A stretch of DNA of 36,482 nucleotides from Zygophlyctis sp. KS116. Its lineage: Eukaryota; Chytridiomycota. The stretch lies in the NCBI GenBank assembly GCA_054661495.1, contig BAAFSQ010000087.1, positions 1 to 36,482 on the forward strand, given 5' to 3'. Every line of letters begins with the position of its first letter. Position 1 is the stretch's first letter. The notes under the pieces were generated by a model. It had not been told where the DNA came from and ran no database searches. It saw only the letters and a list, made by a program, of their open reading frames with translations. Both the position numbers and the translations under genes were made by a program. This document shows, in pieces, positions 8,942 through 20,412 of the stretch.

Positions 8942-11690
8942 ATGATATTCATAAGCCAATTGTTGATATTATCTAAAAGGAACTTGATTATACTTGGGAG
9001 ATATTGGAGAAGTTCTTTGGCACAGGCGGTCGGAGCCCCCTTATTGTTTATGTTGTTATTGTATATTCTTCAGCAGGCAGATTATTCTAATCAGCGATTA
9101 AGTATTTTGCATCCCAAATCATATCAGCTAGAAGGAGTGTATAATTGTATCAGTCCTTGTATTAATGTTATGTTTAGCCCACTTAATGCAAACACATCTG
9201 GGATCATGAAGATGTTTGCCGCTCTCAATGCTAAAAGGACTGGTCAGGAAGAATGGAAGATGGAAAATCCGATTTCATTTTTACAAATTCCAGAATCAAT
9301 TATGGGCATGGTTCCAGTTGATAATGAATCTTTTATATACGAATATGCCTTGCAAAGGCCTAATTTTACCAAATGGGCAATAACTTTTGATCAGACTTTT
9401 GATCCATCGCCTGCCATTAGATATCAAATATGGTATAATGTTTCGATTGTTTCTGATGGATCTGATGCTTGTAAATTTAGATTTATTCATCATAGTTGGA
9501 AAAAGTTTACTCTCATTCTTGCGTGGTATAGATGAGGCTATTATAAGCTTTCTAAATGATCCAAGTATGAAAATATCAGCAAATTTGGATATTTCATTGA
9601 GGGATTGGCCATTAGTTCCTGCAAAAACTTTATCAGACACGATTGTGCAGAATTTGGGGTCTGTATTCTTTTTCTGTTGCGTAATGATCATTTTCATTAA
9701 TGTTCTTAATCATATTGTGACCGAAAAGGAAGATAAGCTGAGGCATGCAATGGAAATGATGGGATTATTGCCTAGTGTGTATTGGTGGAGTTATTTTTTA
9801 TCAAATTCTATATTGGTTTTTATAGGATCACTAGTGACAAGTATTCTTGGTCTGGTTTTTTCATTCAAAGCGTTTACTGGAACTAATTTTGGTATTATAT
9901 TTTTGACGTTTTTCTTATTTGGTGAATCTATGGTTGTCTTTGCATTTTTCCTCTCGTCAATCATACCAAAATCTCGAATGGCTATTTTGGTTGGTATCTT
10001 CATATTTATAATTGGGCTTTTGTTTGAAAGTTTTGTATTCTCATCTGGATTTATTGGTTATATCTGGTGGAAGTCTTCTACAAATCCAAATTTGACAAGA
10101 TTTATGCAATTGTTCCCTTTTTTCAATTTTGGAAGAATGTTCTTAGACATTACCACTTGTACTACTGGAAAGCTTGATGAATTGACTGATACATTTATTC
10201 CTGGTCCAGGCATGAGCTGGGCTGCGCTTTTTAACCCAGTGCCTGATTACGTTCAGCCAATATATTCAGATGGGACCCGTCCAAACATCCCACCTCCAGT
10301 TGATAATTTTTATTGCTTTCTCATGAATATTGCTTTTTACGGATTTTTGACATTTTATTTTGATAATGTATTGCCAGATGAATTTGGCAATCGGCTTTCG
10401 CCTTGGTTTTTTCTTACTCGAAGTTACTGGATTACACAAGAAGCTACTATAGAACAGCGTCATTTGCTTGAAAAAAATATTTCAAAATCTGAAATGGACT
10501 ACGGACTCATCGAAGATGAGGATATAAGCGTAAAAAGGGAGCGTGAAACTGTACTAGACCCAAATGATCATTCAGATCTCAAAGTTTTCGGATTATCAAA
10601 AGTTTATAGAAGTCACCTGCTCGGCTGGATGGGGTTTAAAAGCTCGAAAGACCGTATAGCAGTAAAAAGTATCTTTCTCAAGCTTCAAAAAGGGGAACTA
10701 TTGGCACTTTTAGGTCAGGTATAATATCCGAATATTCTTATCGATAGAATGGTGCAGGAAAAACTACTACCATGAATATGTTAAGTGGAAGAACGCCACC
10801 TACTGCTGGTGATGCTTTAATCTTTGGATATTCTATAAAGAATCATTCAGCTCAACTCAAGAAGAAACTTGGGATATGTCCACAGGTATTAGATATATTT
10901 AGAATAATTATTATAGCATGATATTTTGTTTAATGAGTTGACTGCTAGGGAACACATTCAGTTATATGCTGGTTTAAAGGGGACTCCGCTTAAAGAAACT
11001 GAAAACTTAATTAGAGAACGGCTCGAATCTGTAAACTTGGATCAAGTGGCTGATAAGCTTGTGAGCACTTATTCTGGAGGAATGAAAAGACGACTTTCCC
11101 TGATTATTTCAACGATAGGTGATCCTGAGATTATGTATTTGGATGAGCCAACGACTGGTATGGATCCTGTCAATCGACGTCGTGTTTGGGCATTCATCGA
11201 GAAGTTTAAAAAAGACAGGATTATAATTTTAACTACTCATTCGATGGAGGAAGCAGATATCTTGGGCGATAGAATCGTCATAATGGCCCATGGAAGAATG
11301 TGTGTAATAGGTGATTCTATGGATCTTAAATCACGATTTGGAAAGGGCTATGCAGTAACAGTTGTATCGGAACCAAATCGAACAGAAGAGATAAAAAGCA
11401 TATTGAAGGAGCGATTTCCTTCGGCCCTATTGGAGGATGAAGCTGCCGGGGCATTAACTTACCAGTTTTTGGCTGATAAAGGGGATGAAATACCGCCATT
11501 TATACGGCAAATTGACAAAGAATCCGCTGGACTTATTCGTAATTGGGGAATTAGTCAGCCTACCCTTGAGGATGTCTTTCTAAAGATAATACGGGATGCG
11601 AATCCTCATGGTTATAGTGGTATTCCTTTTTTGTTTAACTGTAAGGCGAAGAAACGAAAAAAGCAAAATAATAATATTACATTAACATGA
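8942..11690 (+). CDS. Half-size ABC transporter, subfamily A
   Basis: Four exons (8942-9470, 9496-10718, 10748-10885, 10917-11690) with introns of 25, 29 and 31 nt give 887 residues. It has one membrane domain (TM helix about 15-45, a loop of about 200 residues, then a cluster of five helices about 220-380) and one ATP-binding domain. Motifs: GQNGAGKTT Walker A (583-591), TYSGGMKRRLS signature (681-691), IMYLDEPTTGMDP Walker B (702-713), and the TTHSMEEAD H-loop. The single TMD-NBD plan matches half-size ABCA proteins of plants, amoebae and early fungi; animal ABCA are twice this size. These usually move lipids. ABCA genes are absent from yeasts and rare in higher fungi, supporting a basal position. 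Substrate unknown. Confidence 0.93.
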
Positions 11691-11703
11691 ATAATGAAAA
11701 CAG

Positions 11704-14700
11704 CTAATCATCCGGAAAAGATCGTTTTAAATTGTTTTTACGATTCTGTGCATCCATTTCTGCAAATATTGATTCAGCTATCTGCCTCAATGCCTCCTCA
11801 TCCTGGGTCGTCCACGTCTTTTCAATTTGAATTTGGTTAGAGTTTTTAATTGGCAACTGCTGTTTTGTAGAAAATAGATTTGGCTGTATTATATTTTCTT
11901 TTGCTAAATTAATTAATTATCCAAAAAATACCTCGTGGAGATGATTCGCAATCATCATCCGAAACACCTGGGGATGGCGTTAGCACACAGTCTTCTGATA
12001 ATAAATTCGATGAATTCCCCCTATCTTCATTTAAAGCAGGGTTCAGATCGTTTCCAACAGTAACTTTGAGAGAAAATCTCCTAGAATCATTAATCGGCGG
12101 TAAATCCTCATTTCCATATTCAACCATGTTATTTTGACCATTAGTTTTGTTGATAGATTCATTTAAGTTTATATTATCGGCATCTGTTTCATGAGCTGAC
12201 GGACTTTCCCTGGGTAATAATTTATAACTGAAATCCGGAATTCCTGAAATATCATCAGGTATTGAAGAAAGAAACCGATCAAGATCATTTGAATCTGTAT
12301 CATTAGGAGATGTTGGTATTGAAACATTCAGTCTTGAAGAATTAAGCTTTGGAGCGTTAGTTTTTTTTCGGGATTTTAGATTAACAGTTTCTTCAACATT
12401 ATTTTCCTGAGAGAAAAGAGAATCCGGAAGAGATGATAAAATTCCATCTAATTCATTTGTTTCGAAAGAGTTATGATCTTCGGCCTGGATGGTTGTGGAA
12501 GAAGCAGGTGGTGCTATTACCAAAATATCATCATTAGCTACAACTATTTCCTCTCCACTATTTACATGTAACTTTCCAGATCCATTTAAATTTGCATTTC
12601 TAATGTTTTCTGATGGTAAAACTCGTGATTCTAGCTGAACTAATGCCTCTTCTAGAGCTCTTTCTATAGTATCGGCACTACTAGCATCTCTATCAATAGT
12701 ATGTGAAGAAACTTCATTTATACAAAGTGGCATAGCAGCATCGTTTTCTGATAATTGCTGAACTTGTGAAGGGGCTTCATTCAAAGAAACAGGTGTTACA
12801 ACTAGACTTTGTGCAGCTTGCGTCTCTACTGGAGCCTGTAAAGGTGGCTCAATATATATACTGGGCATTTGAGGTTCATATTCTGATGTTTGCGTTACTG
12901 CGAGAGATTGTGAGGCATTCACAGAAACGGGTATTGTGGCATGAGCATCTGAGGCATGTATCCCTGCTTGAACTTGTGAAAGAGGCTCAATAGAGGGAAG
13001 GGGCATATGAGCTTCATGTCTTGACGTCTGAATTTCTGCCAGAACCTGAGTAGGGGGTTCAACAGAGCGGGGTTGGATGTTATTTGCAGAATTGGATCCT
13101 AATTGTCCCAAATTTTCTATTCGTGTCGGGCCTAAATTATCACCCGCAGTTGTATCTTCCTCATCACTACTTAATGTCAAATCAATCACGTCTGATGCCG
13201 TTCTTCCATCTACATTCATAGTGTCTGCAATTGGCTCCAATGAGGCGCTTGTAGAAGGGAAACTTGATGAAACAGGAGTGATTGCAAAAGGAGAAATATT
13301 AGGGAGAAATGGAGATGCTTGTATAAGACCAGCCGCAGTGTTTGCATGAATTGGCTCCTTTTGTGGTTGTATATTTTGTGATTGAATACTCTGAGGCTCC
13401 TTTTCTGGTTGAATACTCTCATGTTCTTTTTGTGGCTGCATACTTTGAGGCTCTTCATTATCTTCTTCATCAGAGGAAAGTATCATAATATCATTGTCTT
13501 GTAAGAAATCATTTTCCTTTTTAACAGGATGATCATTCTTCAATTCCTTGGTAGGTAAACTCCAACTTCCATCTGGTTGAATTTCTATTGTGTCGATGTC
13601 ATCTGAATCTGCCGCTACTTTAAGAATTTCTTCAAAATATTCGTCCAAAATAATATTATCCCATTTAATTCTATTATTGCAAATTGGGCATATAAATGTA
13701 TTCGACTTTTCATTCATTGAAAAAAATGTATCTAAATCGAAACACTGAGTATGCTTGCAAGATATTGATCTTCCAGGTTTGTTAATTTTTACTTGTAGAA
13801 TTGGATCTCGAAGTGAAATAGCTTCCGATGTAGCCACTATATCTTCATCAGCAAGAAATGATCTTTTTTCTAAGTTTCATAAATTTTAAATTAAAATACT
13901 TTCTTCTAGAACTTGAATTTTGGGATATCGATGTTTTTCACAAATAATCTCTACTCTTTTTTCTGGAGAGATAACCTTTACTAATTCTACAGTTACCATG
14001 CATTTCTATTCATTAAATCGCAAAAAAAATACCGGTATCATTGCAGAAAACCGAACTTCAATCTTATTGGCGATTCCAGGCTTTGTATTTAGTAAATCTG
14101 TAATATCTGGAGGATTACATGCCCAGATTTTCTTCTTATTGGGGATAATTACGTTTTCAGGAATTTGTTTTCCATTGACTGTAATCCAACAAGCATCTGA
14201 AAAGAAAACATCTATTACTTTTGACATTCCAAAGGGCATAGTATTCATTGGGTTTCCCATGTATAACTTTATCCGATGATCCACTAAAGACTCACAAGTC
14301 ACCGGATTAAGTACAAAATCATTAATCAGCATCATTCCCTGCCTACCATCTATAACTTTTGTGTATAATCTAGATGCGAAAACATTGTAAGGTGAATTTA
14401 TGTAAGTGACATTTTCAAAAGGCCTTGATGCCGATGCAGTAGCTTTAGAACCCACAGGTGCAGATGGCTGCTGTTGTATTATTTTTGAACGATCAACAAC
14501 ACTTTTTGCAGGGGATGATGACTTTGCAGACTTTGGCGGAGACGATCGCTTGTATCCCGCATGCAATGTTCCACCATTTTCTAGAGCAATGTATTGTAAA
14601 AATGCAGAAAAGCGATTATCATTCGGATTACACATTCTAATTTCTCTGGCGGCGGAGAGAGCAGTTAAAGCCCTATCAATTAAATCGGCCTTGTTGCCTG

Positions 14701-14809
14701 TGCCCGGCTGCCCCATTTTTTTAAGAATAATCTTGAGATCAGCTATCCGCAATCTGGTGCTAATCAGATAACAGGCCAATGAGTAATTCGATTCAATTTC
14801 AGAAAACAT
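11704..14809 (-). CDS. SIZ1: PIAS/Siz-type SUMO E3 ligase with long SIM-bearing tail
   Basis: Four exons, 5' to 3': 14033-14809, 13900-14005, 11932-13869, 11704-11903; introns are 27, 30 and 28 nt. The product has 1006 residues. A SAP DNA-binding domain (about 16-50), a PINIT domain (about 130-285; FGMSKVIDVFFSDACWITVNG, VTVELVK) and an SP-RING (C332, H334, C337, C355, C358) appear in Siz/PIAS order. Two strong SUMO-interacting motifs follow: IMILSSDEED (422-431) and VIDLTLSSDEED (522-533), the second being the classical SXS site. The remaining roughly 470 residues are low in complexity, with loosely repeated SQPEKEPQS- and PSQVQ-like units. Nuclear SUMO ligase of the Ubc9 pathway. The symbol is by family only. 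It ends 13 nt from the convergent ABCA stop. Confidence 0.93.
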
Positions 14810-14848
14810 TCAAAACTCAGCCTAAACACCAAGTTTGAAAAAATGAAC

Positions 14849-16286
14849 TTATATTAAATCAACCATTATACGATTCCTCGCTTTACTTGATTCTTCTTCC
14901 CAATCTGTAAAATATAAAAGTATATATAAAATGATTGACACAATAATTAAACCGATTGTCAAACCTTCCCAAAGGCCTTTAAGTCCATGATTAAAAATAA
15001 AGGCTAGCAAGATACCAATTGGTAAACCTAGAATGTAATAGCCGGCTAAATTAATAAATGCACCGGCTTTTTGACGTCCAGAACCTCGTAAAATTCCTCC
15101 TCCTACTGCTCCAAAAGAGTCTGAAAACTGGAATATTGCAGCTAAAGGAAGAATTTCAGATACAATACCAACAACTTTTGCATCATTTGTCCATACCCAG
15201 CCCCAATATTGTTTGATGCAAATCAAGGTAATAAAATTAAATAGTCCCACAACAACTCCTAGTCTAATAGCAACAGATGATGCAGTTTTAGCATTTTGTG
15301 GCAAGTTTGCGCCTAAACAGTTTCCAACTCTAGTAGCTGATGCTATAGATAGACCTAATGGTAGCATATAAAATAATCCAGAAGTGTTCAAAACAATGGT
15401 TTGAGCAGCCAAAATATCTGTTCCCAAAAGACCAGCCAAAAGAGCTACAACTTCAAAAGCCCACCATTCAGAACATAGTTGAAACATTCCAGGAATACCA
15501 AGTTTAAGAAAAAGATAAATCTGTTTCCAATCAAACATTTGCTTCATCTCCCATCCTCCCCAGGCTTCTGACCCTTCAATAAACTTTATATATAAAATCA
15601 ACAAGTTTAGAATGATAATATAAGTAATAGAAGTAGCAATTGGAGCTCCTCTTATACCAATCTGATAGTTTGACCAAACCAAAAACCATTGAAGAAATAT
15701 ATTTACCGGAGTAGCGAATAAAGTCACGACTAAATGTGCCTTCATTATCCCTTGTCCCTGTAAGTACTTTTTAAGACATTCAGTCACACAGTAAGGAAAA
15801 AGACCTATTAGCATATACAGTGTAAACTCTCCTGCAATTCTAGAGACAATCGCATCTTGCCCCAACAATAAAAAAATTGATTCTGAAAATATCCAAACAA
15901 AAGCAACTGGAATGCAAATTATAAACATTATAAATATGGATCTTTGCAGATGTCTTCCCAGATCTTTCTTATCTGGGGATCCAGTGAATGCTTGTGAACA
16001 TAGAGTATCTAATGCACTTGCCATTCCCATTGCAATAGAGAACCCAGTCACATTACAATACATTGTGGCCAGAGCCGATGCAGCAAGTTCAGCAGTTCCG
16101 ACATGGCCGAGAGAAAACCTAGTTGTAAGAAATCAATAATTACACTGAAACAATGCCCAAACTCATTTGCAGAAAGTATGCAAGACAAACCGGCCATGCG
16201 TATCTAATAAGTATGATTGATTCTTGTAAAAATGTAGTGTCTGGAGCATTGTCGTCCAGTAGTGGCAGAGTGTCTGGTTCCGACAT
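14849..16286 (-). CDS. MATE-family multidrug/toxin extrusion transporter
   Basis: Two exons (16144-16286, 14849-16118; 25-nt intron) give 470 residues. The ATG at 16286 opens MSEPDTLPLL, followed by the first helix (SIILIRYAWPVCLAYFLQ). Restoring the splice gives SLGIVSVFSLGHVGTAELAA, the MATE signature near the first extracellular loop. ALDTLCSQAFTG and the later GVVVGL and GGGILRGSGRQKAGAFINL segments match the two six-helix halves of fungal ERC1-like and plant DTX transporters. The family exports organic cations and metabolites using H+ or Na+ gradients. Size and the twelve hydrophobic segments are complete. It diverges from the secreted-protein gene at 16448 across a 161-nt promoter. Confidence 0.93.
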
Positions 16287-16323
16287 TGCAAATTTTTCAC
16301 TCTACCAAGGGGCTGCGCTGCGG

Positions 16324-16352
16324 TGCAAGTGAACGCAAGTGTAACGCAAGGG
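16324..16352. promoter_or_regulatory. Helically phased GCAAG repeats in a divergent promoter
   Basis: GCAAG occurs at 16325, 16335 and 16346, twice within ACGCAAG, so the copies face the same side of the helix (10-11 bp spacing). They lie in the 161-nt gap between the MATE gene and the secreted-protein gene. A palindromic CTGATCAG occurs nearby (about 16415-16422). No clear TATA box is seen on either side. Function is inferred from placement only. Confidence 0.4.
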
Positions 16353-16447
16353 TGTCTAAAGAGAACACAGCAGAAAGAGTGACTGGGTCCAAATGTTCAG
16401 CCTCTTCACCCCGTCTGATCAGGAAAAAGTAAAAATTTACAGTTATA

Positions 16448-17083
16448 ATGCTTCTGATCGCAATCGCTGCCTCTACTCTTCCTCTCTTGTCTGCATACTC
16501 ATTGTGCAATCCTGCAGATGTCAAGGGTCCTATTAACATCCCATTGCAGAATGTGCTTGTAACTTCTCCAATTGTGGCAAATGGAAATATTCAAATCATT
16601 GATGGATGCACTGTATTTTTTCTTTTTTTAAAAAATTAGTTTGCCGTCGATGGATTTTCCTTGCAAAATGCAGGAACTGCAAAGTGGTTTGGTGGAGTTG
16701 GTTCTAGTGTAGATGGTATTACAATAGCCGATGATGTTATTAATCCAAATCCATCTGGTGGAAAGCAACAATTTACTTTTAGATCAGTTGCAGGAGCTGC
16801 AGTGTCTTTTAGAGACTTTAATCAATTTAGACTCTTTGACACGCAAACTAATACTTTGATTGCAGTTGCAAATGTTCCTGCAAACGTTATGGCGTCAGGT
16901 CCTACTGTAACAGGGGGACCTGTAACAGGAACAGTAGCCATTAGTACTGCAACTTCAAATTTAAGACCAATGTCAACAATGACTTCAAAAGCCTCTCCAT
17001 CTGCCCAGGCTTCTAGTGCAGAATCATCTTTAACAGCATCTAGTGGAATTATGGCTTTCTTGATGTTGTTTATGGGTTTTTAA
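16448..17083 (+). CDS. Secreted GPI-type surface protein, copy A (DM13-like)
   Basis: Two exons (16448-16612, 16640-17083; 27-nt intron) give 202 residues. A signal peptide (MLLIAIAASTLPLLSAYS) precedes one beta-rich domain containing DGCTFAVDGFSLQNAG, AKWFGGVG and FNQFRLFDTQTNTLIAVANVP. A Ser/Thr-rich stalk (about 150-185) and a hydrophobic C-terminus (GIMAFLMLFMGF) suggest a GPI anchor. The fold pattern is reminiscent of the DM13/DOMON-like domains of secreted fungal proteins, but I am not certain. A paralog lies at 34872-35547 with the intron at the same codon (after Cys-Thr) and a second exon of exactly the same length, 444 nt. Confidence 0.85.
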
Positions 17084-17116
17084 ACAAGAAATAAATTGTT
17101 TTTTTAAAATTTGAGT

Positions 17117-18074
17117 ATGAATTCATCCAATTTGTCTGATGAATTGTCGAAATACTTCAAGGACATTATATCTTTAGATTCTAAACTTCAGCGGAAAGCA
17201 ATTGATGATATCTATGAAATAGATGCACAATTGGTAAATCCTTATCTAGTACTACATGGAAGAGATGAAATTATTTCTTCTTACAAGGCATTGGCAACGT
17301 CAAACTTAAATATTCAAATTGAAATTAATTCTATTTGTAAGCATTCCGATAATAATGATAGCATATGATCAAGTACAACAGATCGCAATGATTGATTTGC
17401 GTCAGCACTTATTGCCAAAAGCTTTAGGAGGACTAATGACTATTTCAACACATCAAATACTAAAGTTGCAATTAGAGTCCGATTCAAAAGGAAAATTGAG
17501 GATTGTTCATCATTCGGAAATTCATTCAGCACAAGGTATTTTAAGGATTATAATTTAAGATATTATATCTCAAATGCCGATTATTGGTGGTTGGTATGAT
17601 GGAAGTCTAAGATCAGCCATGGGTCAAATATCTATGGCCGGAACAAATATTTTGGATAAAACAGGACTACTAGATTTAGTTCCTAGTTTAGTTTCTAAAA
17701 CAACAGAAACTGCTTCCGCTGTTAGGCAAAATGCTAATGATATAAAGGATAAAGCTATAAATATAGGATCAAAGTCATTGGAGAGAACTGGGATGCAATC
17801 AATGTTTTCAAAATGCTATTCTCTTGCTTCAGGTTACGTAAAAGATGCTAAAGATACTGCAAAATGGGGTGCTGCAGCACTAATTGAGAATGGAAAAGGA
17901 GAAAGAGTTGACTGTTATTCTAGTTCTTGCAAACCAGGTCAAGTCTGTTACTCGCCTACATGTCCTAGAGGAAAGAATGTAGAATTGTTATCACGAGAGT
18001 CTGTTCAAAATATTGTAAAAGGACTATATCTTGATGTCGGACAAAGGACAGGATTTCTAAAAACCATTTTCTAA
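17117..18074 (+). CDS. SigF/NTF2-like domain protein with C-terminal Cys motif
   Basis: Three exons (17117-17336, 17362-17535, 17560-18074; introns 25 and 24 nt) give 302 residues. The first 150 residues follow the fungal SigF-like NTF2 fold: a helical start (KLQRKAIDDIYEIDAQLVNP), a GRDEIISSY segment, then strands (IQIEINSISYD, IAMIDLRQHL, LRIVHHSEIH) and the closing DIISQMPIIGGWYDGSLR. The C-terminal half is helical and Ala/Lys/Asp-rich, then has a cysteine cluster CYSSSCKPGQVCYSPTC, a motif style also seen in fungal signalling proteins. It ends cleanly with FLKTIF. In moulds SigF proteins are little studied. No signal peptide is visible; the exact role is unknown. Confidence 0.82.
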
Positions 18075-18132
18075 TCTTGTTTTAAACATTGAATTTTAGT
18101 TCTAGTCTGACCCCAAAAAAAACGCAGATCTA

Positions 18133-18882
18133 ATGTCCAAAATCACTATTGGAATTATTGATGAGTTTAATTTCTGCTTGATGATGCCTCCTGCATTCGG
18201 AGACAATATAGGAAATACTGAAGGAACTTCATTGAGTCTTTGCATTGGACAAGTCGTCGGATCAGACTCTGCTGGATCAATGCCTAAAGGTAATTCAAGT
18301 ACTGACAATAGGATTTATAACATCTGCTCATTACATCCAAAAGAAAGATTATGTCCGTAAGATATTGTACCATTTGATAATAGAGATCTCTGGATACATT
18401 GATATTAACAAATTTGGACTTTCTCCCAATGACGGAGGTGGACAAGTAATTTTAAAATCTTAATGTTAGTATGATTCAGCAGAAAAAGGAAGTCGTCCAG
18501 GATCTGCTTGCGCCAATTATTCTTCATATTTAGAATATATAGAACCGGATCTTAAACGATACTGTGTGAGATGTTGTCATATTGATTCATTATGCGACAT
18601 TTGTAATTTTTTGTACAACATCTAATATAAGCCAGGGATACGATTGGTTGTGAAAAGGGAATGACTGGAACGATATTTGAGCCTGGATTTACACATGATG
18701 GAGTCCCAACTTTTTCTAATTCTTCATCCAAGACTGATGATTATAATTCACAGAGTACTGTACTAGGCCCTTCCAGTACTAAAACCATGTCCGATCAGAC
18801 GACTGACCGCCCATCAAACAATGCATTTGGTACACTTTGTAAAGTATCTGTTGCTATTACTTGTGCGATTATTTTACTCTAG
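18133..18882 (+). CDS. Extracellular 'DGGGQ' family protein, apparently without signal peptide
   Basis: Five exons (18133-18289, 18312-18356, 18384-18445, 18470-18602, 18632-18882) with introns of 22, 27, 24 and 29 nt give 215 residues. The 22-nt intron is the shortest here. Splicing yields FITSAHYIQKKDYVQISGYI, then DINKFGLSPNDGGGQYDSAE, and EPDLKRYCVRCC with further cysteines. This matches a widespread secreted fungal family (SAHY...YVQVTGYID...DGGGQYD...YCIRCC) with no known function. A Ser/Thr-rich stalk and hydrophobic end (VAITCAIILL) suggest a GPI anchor. The oddity is the start: the ATG gives MSKITIGIIDEFNFC with no signal peptide, and only 58 nt separate it from the previous stop. 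A small upstream exon or a lost signal sequence is possible; SDPKKNADLMSK can be read in frame upstream after an AG. Confidence 0.82.
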
Positions 18883-18940
18883 TAATCCCTCACAGAATTA
18901 CTTTATAATTACTTAATATATCAAGTTCTACTCTAGGCTG

Positions 18941-18947
18941 TATAAGG
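18941..18947 (+). promoter_or_regulatory. TATA-like element before the gene at 18966
   Basis: TATAAGG lies 25 bp before the ATG at 18966 in the 83-nt gap after the DGGGQ-family gene. Position and sequence are consistent with a core promoter, with a very short leader as for the first gene in the window. Confidence 0.4.
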
Positions 18948-18965
18948 CTTGAGACCTACTTTTTC

Positions 18966-19637
18966 ATGAATTTGTTCACTCTGCAATCACAAGTTAAGAT
19001 TGATAATAGGATCATTACAGCTACACTCATACAATCTGTCTTTTTGGAACAATTGGAAAGACATGTCCAGGACCTTGAAGCTTTGATTCCGGACCAAAAT
19101 TTCTTTTTTGAATGTCTTGGAAAGATGACGGTTGCATATTTAAGAGGATATTCATGTTTAATTTTTATTCAAAAAACTATAAAGGAAATTCATATTATTG
19201 AAAATATCAATGTTTGGAAAGCTGAAAATGGATTATATGTAAACTTTGACTCGCATCAGTCTTTATGGAATTTTAAAACAGAATCTCAACAGAATCTATG
19301 GGAGGATCAATTACTATTAATTCAAAAATCTCTAGATAAACCTTGTATTCCATCGAAAGAAATAAAATCTCATCAGATTTCTCCTCCTAGGACACCAGAC
19401 AGACAAAGTCAGCTTCGATCTCGGACAAGTTTACAGTCGTTTAAAACTAGACTTTGGTTTCCATTTAAAAGTAAAAAACAAGAATTGGAAATAATTGATC
19501 TTGAATCAGAGGAAATGGAAGAAGAGTTGACTCTACAAGACTTTCAAAGGTTGGTTCTAGAGTCTAAAAATGAACATTTATCATTGGATTTAGACGATGA
19601 TTCAGATATTTTTTCGGACTTTAAAAACCTTTTATGA
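18966..19637 (+). CDS. Unknown soluble protein, possibly PH-like
   Basis: One exon, 223 residues, no signal peptide or membrane segment. Family not recognised. Residues about 55-125 alternate strand-like segments (YLRGYSCLIFIQKT, IKEIHIIENINVWKA, GLYVNFDSHQSLWNFKT) and end in a helix with a central Trp (QQNLWEDQLLLIQKSL), a pattern that recalls a PH domain, but this is only a resemblance. A basic Ser/Arg-rich linker with a PPRTPDR site and a strongly acidic C-terminus (DLESEEMEEELT, LDLDDDSD) follow. Its TGA stop overlaps the ATG of the next gene in the sequence ATGA (19634-19637). Confidence 0.68.
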   Translation: MNLFTLQSQVKIDNRIITATLIQSVFLEQLERHVQDLEALIPDQNFFFECLGKMTVAYLRGYSCLIFIQKTIKEIHIIENINVWKAENGLYVNFDSHQSLWNFKTESQQNLWEDQLLLIQKSLDKPCIPSKEIKSHQISPPRTPDRQSQLRSRTSLQSFKTRLWFPFKSKKQELEIIDLESEEMEEELTLQDFQRLVLESKNEHLSLDLDDDSDIFSDFKNLL

Positions 19638-20355
19638 GTACTTGTTCTAATAATAATACATCATTGTGTTTAGAAACTTATATTCATCATTCTAGACAAT
19701 CTACGTTGGATAATGAGGATCCTCCAGCGTATTCAGTTGCACAAGTTGAAGAGACAAGTACAGAAAAATTAGTTTATAGATTTGGACCGTTATGTTTACT
19801 TATTATCGGTATTGATACATATTTTAGTAGCATTCTATTTATTTTTTCCTTCATGTCTAATTTCATAGCGAACAGTACTGGAGACATACAAACGACGTGT
19901 ATTCCTCTATTTTACCTCCTTTGTACTCTTTTGGGGAAATATGGATTTAAAAATGTAATTAATACGATATTTATTAAAAGGATAAATTATCATTCATGAT
20001 ATTGTATACATTGATATTTTATATTCGTTTATTTGTGGACATTGGGACCTTGATCAAACTACACGCCTCTAATTCAACAGATTATCTGCATCTGTCCCCC
20101 TCAAAGTTTGCTTTTTCATTATTCATGATTGGTATGAGACCATTTACTCAGTCATTGATGCCCTGTGAAGATATAGAATCATTTAGACTTTTGGGATATT
20201 GTCCAGATCAATTCATTCAAGATGGCAAAACGTTTTCTCCATTGGCTTTATATACATTCGCATCAGTTTTTGAACTATTATTTGGAATCAGTCTTTTATA
20301 CAAGACTAAGAATATATATATTGAGGAATGCATTCCTCTTGGATTGCAATATTGA
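19634..20355 (+). CDS. Unknown multi-pass membrane protein with PPxY motif
   Basis: Two exons (19634-19954, 19981-20355; 26-nt intron) give 231 residues. The cytoplasmic N-terminus has a PPAY motif (EDPPAYSVAQ), a typical ligand for WW domains of Rsp5/Nedd4 ubiquitin ligases. Four hydrophobic segments follow (about 52-75, 88-100 with 112-128 after the splice, 155-168, 203-220). A conserved-looking Cys pair (LMPCEDIESF, LLGYCPDQF) lies in a loop. I do not recognise the family. The start codon overlaps the stop of the preceding gene, so no separate 5' leader is possible for full-length translation unless transcription begins inside that gene or both share a transcript. A later ATG would remove the PPxY motif. 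Confidence 0.7.
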
Positions 20356-20412
20356 TATTAAATGATTTACATTTGATTTGCGGTCAGTGCAATTTGTGGC
20401 ACTTTCGTGTAA

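Noticed and set aside
9296-9697. Minus-strand frame of 133 codons opposite the ABCA gene
   Set aside because: Shadow of the ABCA coding region; no start context or known domain.
13077-13349. Plus-strand open frames inside the PIAS gene region (12766-13470)
   Set aside because: They lie antisense to the low-complexity tail of the SUMO ligase and have no recognisable motif.
11909-13837. SP-RING frame and SAP/PINIT frame as two separate genes
   Set aside because: Two micro-introns (14006-14032 and 13870-13899) join them in frame and restore the usual PINIT to SP-RING order of one PIAS/Siz protein.
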